A stretch of DNA of 64,000 nt from JBCAWW01 sp039024315 (lineage in GTDB: Bacteria > Bacteroidota > Bacteroidia > J057): contig JBCCQN010000002.1 of NCBI GenBank assembly GCA_039024315.1, positions 62,001-126,000 on the forward strand, in the 5' to 3' direction. Both the position numbers and the translations under genes were made by a program. The notes beneath the pieces are model-generated. The model did no database searches and was not told the origin of the DNA. It saw only the letters and a list, made by a program, of their open reading frames with translations. Numbering within the stretch: position 1 is the stretch's first letter; every line of letters starts with the position of its first letter. Below are positions 51,128-59,253 of the stretch, in pieces.

Positions 51128-53593
51128 CTATTCTATCAAGAGCTTACGGTAAACGGCATTACCGTCTACATTTAGCTTGAGGAAATAAATTCCCTCGCTC
51201 AGATTAGGGAGATCAAATTGTTCTTGGTATTGACGGACGTTACCTAGTTCCTTTTCAAGCACAATCTTTCCATTCAGGTCGTAGATACTTAGATCAAGCT
51301 CATGTGCCTTAGGTAAGGTTAAGTTCACTTGAAAGCTCCCTTGGTTAGGATTGGGGAAAAGTTCTAGTTCCAAGCCGAATTCTTCTTCGATGCTCTGGAC
51401 AACAAAGATGCCTACTTTGATTGAATCGCATACTGAATTGGTACAAATCCCGTCCGTTGCCGTCATACAAACTTCAAATGTACCCAGCGCTTGATAAGTG
51501 TAGGTTGGATTTTGCTGAGTAGAAGAATTTCCATCACCAAAAGTCCAAGTCCAACTAGTCGGATTACCGCTACTTTGATCAAAGAACTGCGTGCTTTCGT
51601 ATAGATCGACGCTATCATCGATCATGATACTGGCGGTGAAGTCGGGTTGAGCAGCAATCACAATGTCATCGGTAGCAATACAGCCTGTGCTATCTTCTAC
51701 GGTAACCGTATATGTTCCTCCCGTCCCAACGCTTATCATTTGGGTCATTTCTCCAGTATTCCAATTGTAGGTATCGCCAAAAGACCCAGCATCTAAGGTA
51801 ATCGGTACTCCTTCACAAATGGTCAGGTCAGGTCCAAGATTGACGGTGAGCGGGGATAAAATCACCTCTACACTATCGGTTGCTTCACAATTATCTCCGG
51901 TAGTAACTACTACAGAATAGTTGCCAGGAGTGCTCACTGTAATGCTTTGGGTAGTAGCTCCATTGGACCAGAAGTATTGCTGACCGGGATTGCCAGCATC
52001 TAGGGTTACTGTAGAACCATTACAAATCACTTGATCAGGACCAACGTCCACTTGTGGTACTTGCCCAGAAGTGATGACGACTGTATCATAACCGACACAA
52101 GTAGCTTGATTGGTAACGGCCACCCAATAAGTACCGGGGAATGGAGTAGTAATGCTTTGGGTCATATCACTCGTATTCCAAAGATAGCTGCTACCGGGAT
52201 TGAGAGCATCTAATACAAATGTGCCACATTCCACCCGATCAGGCCCTAGGTCTACTACCGGCGAAAGCTCGACGACCAGTTGCATTGTATCAGTAGCTAG
52301 ACAGCCTGCTGCAGTGGTTACCAGGACGGAGTACTCGCCTGGGGCCGAAACAAATACCGTCTGCGTAGTTGATTGTCCCGAAAAGTTCCATTGATAGGTG
52401 GTTCCTGGATTTCCCGAACCAGCATCAAGGATAATCGACTCACCAATACAGATGGTGGTATCATTGCCGAGGTCCACCACGGGTATCACATCCACGGCGA
52501 TATTGATAGAATCTATTTCTACACATCCCAGATTATCGGAGACGATTGCTGTGTAAGTGCCGGCGGTGGTAACGTCTATCATTTGTGAGGTATCATTGGT
52601 TGGCAGCCACAAATGATTGGCAAAGCCATTCATCGCATTAAGGGTAAGCGTATCACCAGGGCAAATCACAATGTCTGGTCCCAAATTGACAAAGGTAGGC
52701 GAAACGGTTACTTGAATCGTGTCCTTGGTTTTGAAACCAAGTGAGTCTTCTACAGTGGCGATATATATCCCAGAGTTTACTACTGTCAGCGTGCACAATG
52801 TATCAAAGGGATTATTAGTATTCCAAGAATAATCAATGCCTTCAGGTGCACACATGTTGAGGATCAAGGTATCCGCAAAGCATAGTATGGTATCATTTCC
52901 TAACTCAATATTGGGCAAATCACTAATGATAACATTGTCAAAGGCAAAGCCATCGAAATTGGTAGAGAAATCAGAAGCAAAACAAAAACGCAAACGCACA
53001 TCAGGTTCACCTGCTAGTCCGTTTAATTCATGCTGTACATTTACCCATCCTTGGCTACCCGCCCCATCAGAAGCAGTACCCGTCCAGCCTAGGCCAGAGT
53101 TACAAGGCCCCCCAAACTGCCCTCCATTGATAGTATTATCATTGTACCAGTTGACTTGGTCAAAGACAGCTCCGATAGTATTGAAGGTCATACCGCCATC
53201 GGTCGAGACCGAAAATGAAGCCCCATCCCAGCTATATTCCGTCTCCCAATACGCCATAAACGAAATCGCAGGGCGATTTAAGTTGGAGAAGTCAAAGACC
53301 GGACTTTCGATATAAGAGCTATTATTGCCAGCATAAGTGCCTGTCGTATTTCCAGTCATCCAAGCGTTGGGCGCAGAGAAAGCCGTATTGATAACTGCTT
53401 TGGCTGGAGTGCCCCTTGTCCAACCATTGATCCCTCCTGTACTGGGGACCCATGGATTAGTGGTAAGTCCATCAAAATTTTCGAAATAAGGAAAATTCGT
53501 TACCTGAGCCTGACTGGCTAGAGGCAAGGCCGCAATTAAGCCCAAGAGAGCCCAAATTCGAACTGTAATAGTGAGTGTTGATTGGTACTTCAT
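51128..53593 (-). CDS. secreted multi-domain PKD protein with T9SS sorting domain
   Basis: 821 residues. Signal peptide to SQAQ near 30. A MAM/jelly-roll-like domain follows near 33-235 (PYFENFDGLTTNPW, FAFDNVIISDLPNIELG). Six Ig-like repeats of about 70 residues come next, each of the form VDLGxDxxICxGxxxxLDA...YxWxxxxxTQxIxVxxxGxYxVxVxxxxxCxxxDxxxV. A PKD domain (WTWTFGDGNSSTQQNPTYTY) and a T9SS end (LELFPNPNQGSFQVNL, GIYFLKLNVDG, KLLIE) complete it. Repeats of this kind are common in gliding-motility-associated and adhesin proteins; the ligand is unknown. Confidence 0.88.
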   Translation of the reverse strand: MKYQSTLTITVRIWALLGLIAALPLASQAQVTNFPYFENFDGLTTNPWVPSTGGINGWTRGTPAKAVINTAFSAPNAWMTGNTTGTYAGNNSSYIESPVFDFSNLNRPAISFMAYWETEYSWDGASFSVSTDGGMTFNTIGAVFDQVNWYNDNTINGGQFGGPCNSGLGWTGTASDGAGSQGWVNVQHELNGLAGEPDVRLRFCFASDFSTNFDGFAFDNVIISDLPNIELGNDTILCFADTLILNMCAPEGIDYSWNTNNPFDTLCTLTVVNSGIYIATVEDSLGFKTKDTIQVTVSPTFVNLGPDIVICPGDTLTLNAMNGFANHLWLPTNDTSQMIDVTTAGTYTAIVSDNLGCVEIDSINIAVDVIPVVDLGNDTTICIGESIILDAGSGNPGTTYQWNFSGQSTTQTVFVSAPGEYSVLVTTAAGCLATDTMQLVVELSPVVDLGPDRVECGTFVLDALNPGSSYLWNTSDMTQSITTPFPGTYWVAVTNQATCVGYDTVVITSGQVPQVDVGPDQVICNGSTVTLDAGNPGQQYFWSNGATTQSITVSTPGNYSVVVTTGDNCEATDSVEVILSPLTVNLGPDLTICEGVPITLDAGSFGDTYNWNTGEMTQMISVGTGGTYTVTVEDSTGCIATDDIVIAAQPDFTASIMIDDSVDLYESTQFFDQSSGNPTSWTWTFGDGNSSTQQNPTYTYQALGTFEVCMTATDGICTNSVCDSIKVGIFVVQSIEEEFGLELELFPNPNQGSFQVNLTLPKAHELDLSIYDLNGKIVLEKELGNVRQYQEQFDLPNLSEGIYFLKLNVDGNAVYRKLLIE

Positions 53594-53639
53594 TGTAAGG
53601 ATTGGTTACGAACCGATGATCTGAAGATTCGCTAAGATT

Positions 53640-53647
53640 CAAAAATA
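53640..53647 (-). promoter_or_regulatory. -7 promoter box candidate for the PKD/T9SS gene
   Basis: Minus strand TATTTTTG matches TAnnTTTG about 47 bases before the ATG; no TTG at the expected -33 distance. Confidence 0.35.
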
Positions 53648-53721
53648 GCATTTTCTGGATTTCCCTCTATCTATCATTACAAAAAAAATACGATTGACCC
53701 TAACTACATAGTATGATCGAT

Positions 53722-53758
53722 AAAAAATAGCGCATTCCTATCGCTAGAAACACGCTAT
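53722..53758 (-). terminator. rho-independent terminator for the rhodanese gene
   Basis: Minus strand ATAGCG and CGCTAT pair across about 20 bases, followed by TTTTTTATCG; begins 20 bases after the stop codon. The loop can form further short pairs. Confidence 0.55.
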
Positions 53759-53777
53759 CTGTTGTATTCACAATTAT

Positions 53778-54092
53778 TTATTGCAGGTACTGCTCAACCT
53801 TATGCCAAGGGCCTCCATTTACCGCTTCAATACCCGCTGCTCTCAGCTTTGAAGCCGCAGAGCCACTTCTTGCTCCCGAAGCACAACAAGTAATTATGGG
53901 TTTATTCATCTGCTTGATCTTTTCTATCTTACTCCCCAATTCATTGAGAGGAATATTTTTTGAACCCTTTGCATGCCCTCCTTGGTATTCCCGAGGAGTG
54001 CGTACATCAATAATGACTGCCCCTTTTTGCACCCATTCGCCAATATCTTCTTTGGGACCACCGCCCAGCATATTTTTCAAAAATCCTAGCAT
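53778..54092 (-). CDS. rhodanese-like sulfurtransferase domain protein
   Basis: 104 residues, one rhodanese domain: VQKGAVIIDVRTPREYQGGHAKGSKNIPL, given here as IIDVRTPREYQGGH and GSKNIPL, and the active loop Cys70 in CCASGARSGSAA. Single-domain rhodaneses move sulfane sulfur or act in redox and phosphate signalling. It begins with a short hydrophobic stretch (MLGFLKNMLGG) rather than a clear signal peptide. Stand-alone. Confidence 0.9.
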   Translation of the reverse strand: MLGFLKNMLGGGPKEDIGEWVQKGAVIIDVRTPREYQGGHAKGSKNIPLNELGSKIEKIKQMNKPIITCCASGARSGSAASKLRAAGIEAVNGGPWHKVEQYLQ

Positions 54093-54179
54093 ATCTTTTT
54101 TATAGCTTGAAGTAATAAGCCCAATATAAAACAGGATTTTTTTCTCATGCTGTGATTTCGGTCACTTTCGCTTTTTTTC

Positions 54180-54187
54180 TACCTTTG
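54180..54187 (+). promoter_or_regulatory. -7 promoter box for the GH31-GH65 pair
   Basis: TACCTTTG matches TAnnTTTG 37 bases before the ATG, predicting a start near 54194. An inverted repeat GGCTA-AGCCA-TAGCC overlaps its end and could be an operator. Confidence 0.45.
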
Positions 54188-54223
54188 GCTAAGCCATAGC
54201 CAGTCTATACCGCCACTTTCTCT

Positions 54224-57064
54224 ATGAACCACACTTCCCGAAAGCTCCTGCTCAGCTTTCTGACTACTTTTTTTATTTCCTTCCTGCAAGGACAAATCGT
54301 GCGGCTTAATCCCCCAAAACCTACCGCTGACGATACCGTCTCTATCATTTTTGACGCTAGTCAGGGCAATCGTGCCCTCAAAGGCCATCTTGGACCGGTT
54401 TATATGCATACGGGCGCCATCATTGGGACTCCCGAAGAGGCCAGTGGTTGGCGCTATATACAAGGTGAATGGGGTACCGATGACCCCCGCATGCGAATGA
54501 AAAAAATCGGTACCGATCTCTATCAGATCAAATTTCACGTCCGGAGCTTCTATGGTATCCCTACTTCTGAGCCCTTGCTGCAACTTTCTTTTGTCTTTCG
54601 TAACCAAAACGGATCTATTGTCGCCAAACAAATCGGCGAATCAGACATCTACTATCCCCCATTAGAATTCTTAGAACACGGCCCCATTGAAAAGGCTAAT
54701 GCTGCCAATGCGCGCTTCATGTCTCGCCTAGAGAGTATCAAGTCTTTTGACGACGGGAGTATCTTGCTAGGCGCCGGAGAGCAGGCCCTTTTGTTACGCT
54801 CCTTCGGAGAACGCTCATTGCAGTTGGTTTACTACCCGCTAGGCTTTACAAAAATCCCCGATTCGGAAGCCATCGTCGCTTCAGCAGAAGTTTTTTCCCA
54901 CGCATTCGACCTCTATGGTAATAATCCCATTAGGATTCCGCTTTCTAGCCAGTATGAGCTATACATTGAACGCGAGCCCTTTTATCTTGCGATCAGAAAG
55001 GCTGGGGAGCTTCTCTGGGAGTTTGAAAAAGGTTTCTTTTTCGATAACAGTGATCCACAACTAGGCACCATCACGGGTATTAGGGCTCAACTTACACCAG
55101 CTGAGCAAATCTTTGGCGCAGGCTCCAGAGCGCTTCCGATCAATCGCAGAGGTCAAAGGCTATATGCTTACAATACAGCTTCCTATGCATATACTTTAGG
55201 AGAAGATGACCTCAATATTAGTATCCCCTTCATTCTTTCGGACAAGGGATATGGCCTCTTTTTTGACAGTTATCGCAGAGCCTACTTTGATATCGGACAA
55301 GGCGATACAGAAGTGTTAGAGTTTGGGGCTAAAGATAGTTTACTTTCTACTTTTGTCATCTTCGATGAACGCCCAGCCTACCTGCTAGCAGAGTACACTC
55401 GTCTTACGGGTCGTCAGCCTTTGCCTCCCCGTTGGGCTTTGGGCTATATTCAATCACGCTTGGGATATCGAACCCAATCCGAGGCCGAAAGCATCATTCA
55501 AAAAACCAAAGCAGCGGGTTTTCCCATAGATGCTACTTTAATGGATTTGTATTGGTTTGGTGGTAAGGAACGCATGGGTGACTTAGAATGGGATCGTACT
55601 GCTTTTCCCGATCCAGAGGGTATGATTACTAAATTTGATAAGCAAGGCATCAAAACTTTGCTTACTACCGAACCCTATTTTGTCGAAGGTACAGACCATT
55701 TCGCAAGTCTATCTGAAAAAGGACTATTTGCTAAAGATGAAAACGGATTGAGTCTAAAAATACCGGATTTTTGGGCCGGTCCTGCTGCACTATTAGACCT
55801 AACACAAGCCGAAGCCAAAGACTGGCTCTGGCCTTATTATCAAAGGCAAATTGATCTTGGCGTAGCGGGTTGGGGGACAGATTCAGCCGAACCCGAAAAC
55901 CATCCCCTCAAAATGCGTCATGAGCTGGGTAAGGCAGAAGAAATACACAATGTTTATGGCTCATACTGGGCCAAAATCCTCTTCGAACAACATCAGTTCT
56001 ACAATGCAGATCAGCGATTTTTCAATTTGACCGGCTCTGGTTATGCCGGCATGCAACGTTACGCGACCTTTCCTTGGTCTGGGGATGTAAGCCGTACTTG
56101 GGATGCCTTTCGGGCCCAGCCTATGATCATGCTTGGGGCAGGTCTCAACGGATTGGCCTATATGCACGCAGATTTGGGAGGCTTTACGGGTGGACCCACA
56201 GATCCTGAATTATTTCGCCGATGGCTTCAGATGGGCGCCTTTGTCCCTATCATGCGGGTCCACGGAGATGCAAATAACTTCGATCCCGAGCCAATATTTT
56301 ATGATGATTTTACCCAACAAGTAGTTAAGCGCTTTATTAAGCTTCGCTATCAGCTCATGCCCTACAATTATACCCTAGCTTACCAAAATCATACTCAAGG
56401 AGCTCCTCTCGCTAGACCATTTTGGTTTCATTTTCCCCAAGACAGTACTGCTGCCAGTATTGACAATGCTTATCTGTGGGGCGAGGATATTTTGGTTTAT
56501 CCCATTTTTGAGCAGGGAGCCACTAGCGTGGAACGCTACCTTCCGGCTGGGCAATGGTATGATTTCTGGAATGATGAACTTTGGCAGGGAGGATCTTTCA
56601 AAGAGTTTAGTGTTAGCCAAGAAAGTATGCCTTTATTTGTAAAAGCCGGCGCTTTTATTCCGATGCATGCAAAAGCGGTGGAAAATAGCACCCAAATCAG
56701 CGGCAATACCTTTGAGATACATTACTACCTCAGTGAAAGAAATTCAATTGGACAACTTTTCTGGGATGATGGAATCAGTACTGAGACCCTGAGAAGTAAA
56801 CGCTTTCAACTGCTCCAGTTTACAGCAGCTCCATCTCGAAAAAAACTCTTTATCACCGCCTCCAATTCACAAAGAACCTATTATAACAAGCTAAAAAAAC
56901 TGATGATCACCATCCATGGGCTCGATTCTCCGCCCAGTAAAGTCAAACTCAATGGGAAGAAGATTCCCCTGGTGGCGGTAAATAGTTGGGATGAGGATCG
57001 CAAAATATTTCGGATTCCGGTAGCCTTTAAAGGCGAAATTGTTGAGATTGAAATCAAACGATAA
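54224..57064 (+). CDS. GH31 alpha-glucosidase-family protein, exported
   Basis: 946 residues. Signal peptide to FLQG near 22. An extra N-terminal starch-binding-like domain (PTADDTVSIIFDASQGNRAL, YMHTGAIIG) occupies about 25-140, then the GH31 beta-sandwich and (beta/alpha)8 barrel. The nucleophile is Asp553 in WGTDSAEPE; other landmarks are FGAGSRALPINRRGQRL, RFFNLTGSGYAGMQRY, WSGDVSRTW and VYPIFEQGATSVERYLPAG. Releases glucose from alpha-glucosides outside or in the periplasm. It is followed one base after its stop by a GH65 phosphorylase gene, which would use the maltose or kojibiose it leaves. Confidence 0.9.
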   Translation: MNHTSRKLLLSFLTTFFISFLQGQIVRLNPPKPTADDTVSIIFDASQGNRALKGHLGPVYMHTGAIIGTPEEASGWRYIQGEWGTDDPRMRMKKIGTDLYQIKFHVRSFYGIPTSEPLLQLSFVFRNQNGSIVAKQIGESDIYYPPLEFLEHGPIEKANAANARFMSRLESIKSFDDGSILLGAGEQALLLRSFGERSLQLVYYPLGFTKIPDSEAIVASAEVFSHAFDLYGNNPIRIPLSSQYELYIEREPFYLAIRKAGELLWEFEKGFFFDNSDPQLGTITGIRAQLTPAEQIFGAGSRALPINRRGQRLYAYNTASYAYTLGEDDLNISIPFILSDKGYGLFFDSYRRAYFDIGQGDTEVLEFGAKDSLLSTFVIFDERPAYLLAEYTRLTGRQPLPPRWALGYIQSRLGYRTQSEAESIIQKTKAAGFPIDATLMDLYWFGGKERMGDLEWDRTAFPDPEGMITKFDKQGIKTLLTTEPYFVEGTDHFASLSEKGLFAKDENGLSLKIPDFWAGPAALLDLTQAEAKDWLWPYYQRQIDLGVAGWGTDSAEPENHPLKMRHELGKAEEIHNVYGSYWAKILFEQHQFYNADQRFFNLTGSGYAGMQRYATFPWSGDVSRTWDAFRAQPMIMLGAGLNGLAYMHADLGGFTGGPTDPELFRRWLQMGAFVPIMRVHGDANNFDPEPIFYDDFTQQVVKRFIKLRYQLMPYNYTLAYQNHTQGAPLARPFWFHFPQDSTAASIDNAYLWGEDILVYPIFEQGATSVERYLPAGQWYDFWNDELWQGGSFKEFSVSQESMPLFVKAGAFIPMHAKAVENSTQISGNTFEIHYYLSERNSIGQLFWDDGISTETLRSKRFQLLQFTAAPSRKKLFITASNSQRTYYNKLKKLMITIHGLDSPPSKVKLNGKKIPLVAVNSWDEDRKIFRIPVAFKGEIVEIEIKR
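54799..54818 (+). repeat. hairpin-AACGCTCAT element inside the GH31 gene
   Basis: Stem CTCC, loop TTC, stem GGAG, then AACGCTCAT, sense, read as SFGERSL. The same 17-base hairpin-plus-AACGCT occurs antisense at 10247. Confidence 0.5.
56520..56540 (+). repeat. hairpin-AACGCT element inside the GH31 gene
   Basis: Stem CCAC, loop TAGC, stem GTGG, then AACGCTACC; codons (TSVERYLPAG) also suit GH31, so weak alone. Confidence 0.35.
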
Positions 57065-57065
57065 T

Positions 57066-59246
57066 ATGGAGGCCTGGAAAAAGAGCTATAAGCAATTTGA
57101 CCCCAATAGAGTAAAAGTTGAGGAGACCCTTATGGGGCTTTCCAATGGCTTGCTGCAAAGTAGGGCCTATTTTGCCGAAGGCTACAGTGGGGATAGCAGT
57201 AAAAATAGTTATCTGCCCCCCTATGCAATGGTTCATTGGGCAGAGTTAGGCCTTGAAATAGATGGCGAAAAGATCGATTTAGCGAAGGCTAAGGTTGAGG
57301 ATTATGAGCATCAGCTCAACATGCGGGAGGGGAATCTTAAACGCAGCTTTACCATCAAATTGCAAAACAAACATCATCTCCGCATCGAATGTACCAGCTT
57401 TTGTGCCTTAGAGAAGCCAGAAATTATTGGCCTTAGATATAGTGTTATCCCATTAAACTTACCTGCGAGGCTACAATTGAGCCTTGATCTAAAAGCTCCA
57501 ATAAAAAAATCATGGCGTGAGGTGAGTCGGCAAAACCAAGCTAATGAGGGCTTCTTATTGCTACAAAAAAACCAAGACTACGTTTGTAGTGGCATGCGTT
57601 ACGCCATATTTCAGGATGCCTATAAACTTGATTGTAACCCCCAAACTGATAGTCCAAGCGGCCATATTAGACATCAAATTAGTTTGACCCTTCCCAAGGG
57701 CTCTCAGACTACTATTTATAAATTCACTTCGCATCTCCATTCCGGTCAATACCCACCAGAAAGATTACTTCACCATTGTCAGCAAAGTCTGAGCGATGTT
57801 TTTAGCAAGGGCTTTACTTTACTTTTAACAGAGCAAGCGGAGGCATGGCGCAAATGGTGGGATAGCCAATCTCTTAGCATTGAAGCGAGTCAAGCAGTAC
57901 AACAATACTTTTGGTACAACCATTTCCAGCTTAAGCAACTGGCGGGTAAGGAAAGTCAATTACTGCCAAGCCGAGCCTTTAACCTCAATCAGCAAAAAGG
58001 CCAAGATTGGGGCCAAGAGGTATATTTGCTACCTTATTATTTATGGCAGGGAGAAAATCGTTCTGCGCAGCAAATCCTTGAATCCCGCTATAATACGCTA
58101 GCGGAGGCCCAAAAACTAGCCGCTGAACTTGGCTTCGAACGCGGGGCAGCCCTCTACCCTGCTCAATCTTGGTATGGTAGAGAAACCGAGGAAAACCAAA
58201 GATTGAGTCAGCAACAGATTTTCCGCAACGGCCTCATTGCTTGGGCAATCAAATTTTTCCATCGCCACACTGGAGATACTCGTTTTTTGGCTGAAAAAGG
58301 AGCGGAAATCCTCATCGCAATCGCTCGTTTTTTTGCTGATAGAGTCAATTATTCGCCTCGCAAGCAGCTATATGTCTTACTCGCAACTACTGGTCCCAAT
58401 GAGTATGAAAGCAGCGTTTCCAATAACTGGTTGACAAATTATCTGTGTCAATGGACTTTGACTTATGCCGTCGAAGTACTCCAATGGTTGCGAGAAAACG
58501 AAGCCGTACAATATGCTGGCTTAATCGGAAAAACGGATCTGGATTTTTCTGCCGAGACTCGCAACTGGGAACGAATTGCGGAAAGTATGTATCTCCCTCA
58601 ATATGAAGAGATGAATCTAATCTTGCAGCAAGATGGCTTTCTAGACAAAGTCCAATTGCAAGAGATTCCACCAAATGCATTACCACTTTGGCAAAATTGG
58701 TCAGAAGATAGACGCTTGCGTTCCCCTTTTCTCCAGCAAGCTGACGTTTTGTGGGCTTTCTATCTTTTTCCTCATACTTTTGATCCTGATATTGAAAAAA
58801 CCACTTTTCAATTTTTTGCGCCAAAAACGGTACACGAAGCACCGCTATCTCGTTCTTTGCACAGTATCCTTTTGGCTCGACAAGGCGAAATCTCCCAAGC
58901 ACTCCAGCAATTGACAGACGCACATGAAGAGCTAGAAGATCCCATCATTTTGCGAAAACGGGGAGGGCTAAATATCCCTTCTCTTGCGGGGCCTTTTTTG
59001 ACCTTAGTAAATGGCTTCGTACAAGCGTTCGTCGAAGACGGCAATCTCCACCTAAAACCTCAAAAGCCAAAAGCATGGGATGGCTTTGCAGTAAAACTAC
59101 ACTGGCTCAATAATAGCATCAGAGTGAAGCTGGACAAGCAGCAGCTCCAGATCACAAATCGTGAGAATACAGAGATAAGCCTAGTGGTAGCGGAAGAGGA
59201 GGTGAAGCTGGGTCCGCATCAAACTTGGCAAAAGGCTTTGGCCTAG
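57066..59246 (+). CDS. GH65-family disaccharide phosphorylase
   Basis: Inverting phosphorolysis of an alpha-glucoside such as maltose, kojibiose, nigerose or trehalose to beta-glucose 1-phosphate. 726 residues from the ATG at 57066. N-terminal beta-sandwich domain, linker, then an (alpha/alpha)6 barrel with catalytic acid Glu446 in TTGPNEYESSVSNNW and the phosphate-site motif LSRSLHSILLA. It has no signal peptide, so it acts inside the cell while its neighbour acts outside. Spacing to GH31 is one base (TAATATG), indicating coupling. Exact substrate not decidable from motifs. Confidence 0.85.
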   Translation: MEAWKKSYKQFDPNRVKVEETLMGLSNGLLQSRAYFAEGYSGDSSKNSYLPPYAMVHWAELGLEIDGEKIDLAKAKVEDYEHQLNMREGNLKRSFTIKLQNKHHLRIECTSFCALEKPEIIGLRYSVIPLNLPARLQLSLDLKAPIKKSWREVSRQNQANEGFLLLQKNQDYVCSGMRYAIFQDAYKLDCNPQTDSPSGHIRHQISLTLPKGSQTTIYKFTSHLHSGQYPPERLLHHCQQSLSDVFSKGFTLLLTEQAEAWRKWWDSQSLSIEASQAVQQYFWYNHFQLKQLAGKESQLLPSRAFNLNQQKGQDWGQEVYLLPYYLWQGENRSAQQILESRYNTLAEAQKLAAELGFERGAALYPAQSWYGRETEENQRLSQQQIFRNGLIAWAIKFFHRHTGDTRFLAEKGAEILIAIARFFADRVNYSPRKQLYVLLATTGPNEYESSVSNNWLTNYLCQWTLTYAVEVLQWLRENEAVQYAGLIGKTDLDFSAETRNWERIAESMYLPQYEEMNLILQQDGFLDKVQLQEIPPNALPLWQNWSEDRRLRSPFLQQADVLWAFYLFPHTFDPDIEKTTFQFFAPKTVHEAPLSRSLHSILLARQGEISQALQQLTDAHEELEDPIILRKRGGLNIPSLAGPFLTLVNGFVQAFVEDGNLHLKPQKPKAWDGFAVKLHWLNNSIRVKLDKQQLQITNRENTEISLVVAEEEVKLGPHQTWQKALA
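59021..59040 (-). repeat. hairpin-AACGCT element inside the GH65 gene
   Basis: On the minus strand: stem CGTC, loop TTC, stem GACG, then AACGCTTGT, antisense to the gene (QAFVEDG). Confidence 0.4.
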
Positions 59247-59253
59247 GACGTGC

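Noticed and set aside
51128..53593. Internal repeats of the PKD/T9SS gene as a CRISPR or satellite array
   Set aside because: They are degenerate, about 70-codon protein repeats that keep the reading frame, not direct DNA repeats with spacers.
57039..57065. Upstream start of the GH65 gene overlapping GH31
   Set aside because: The ATG at 57066 directly after the GH31 stop is a better start and no family residues are lost.
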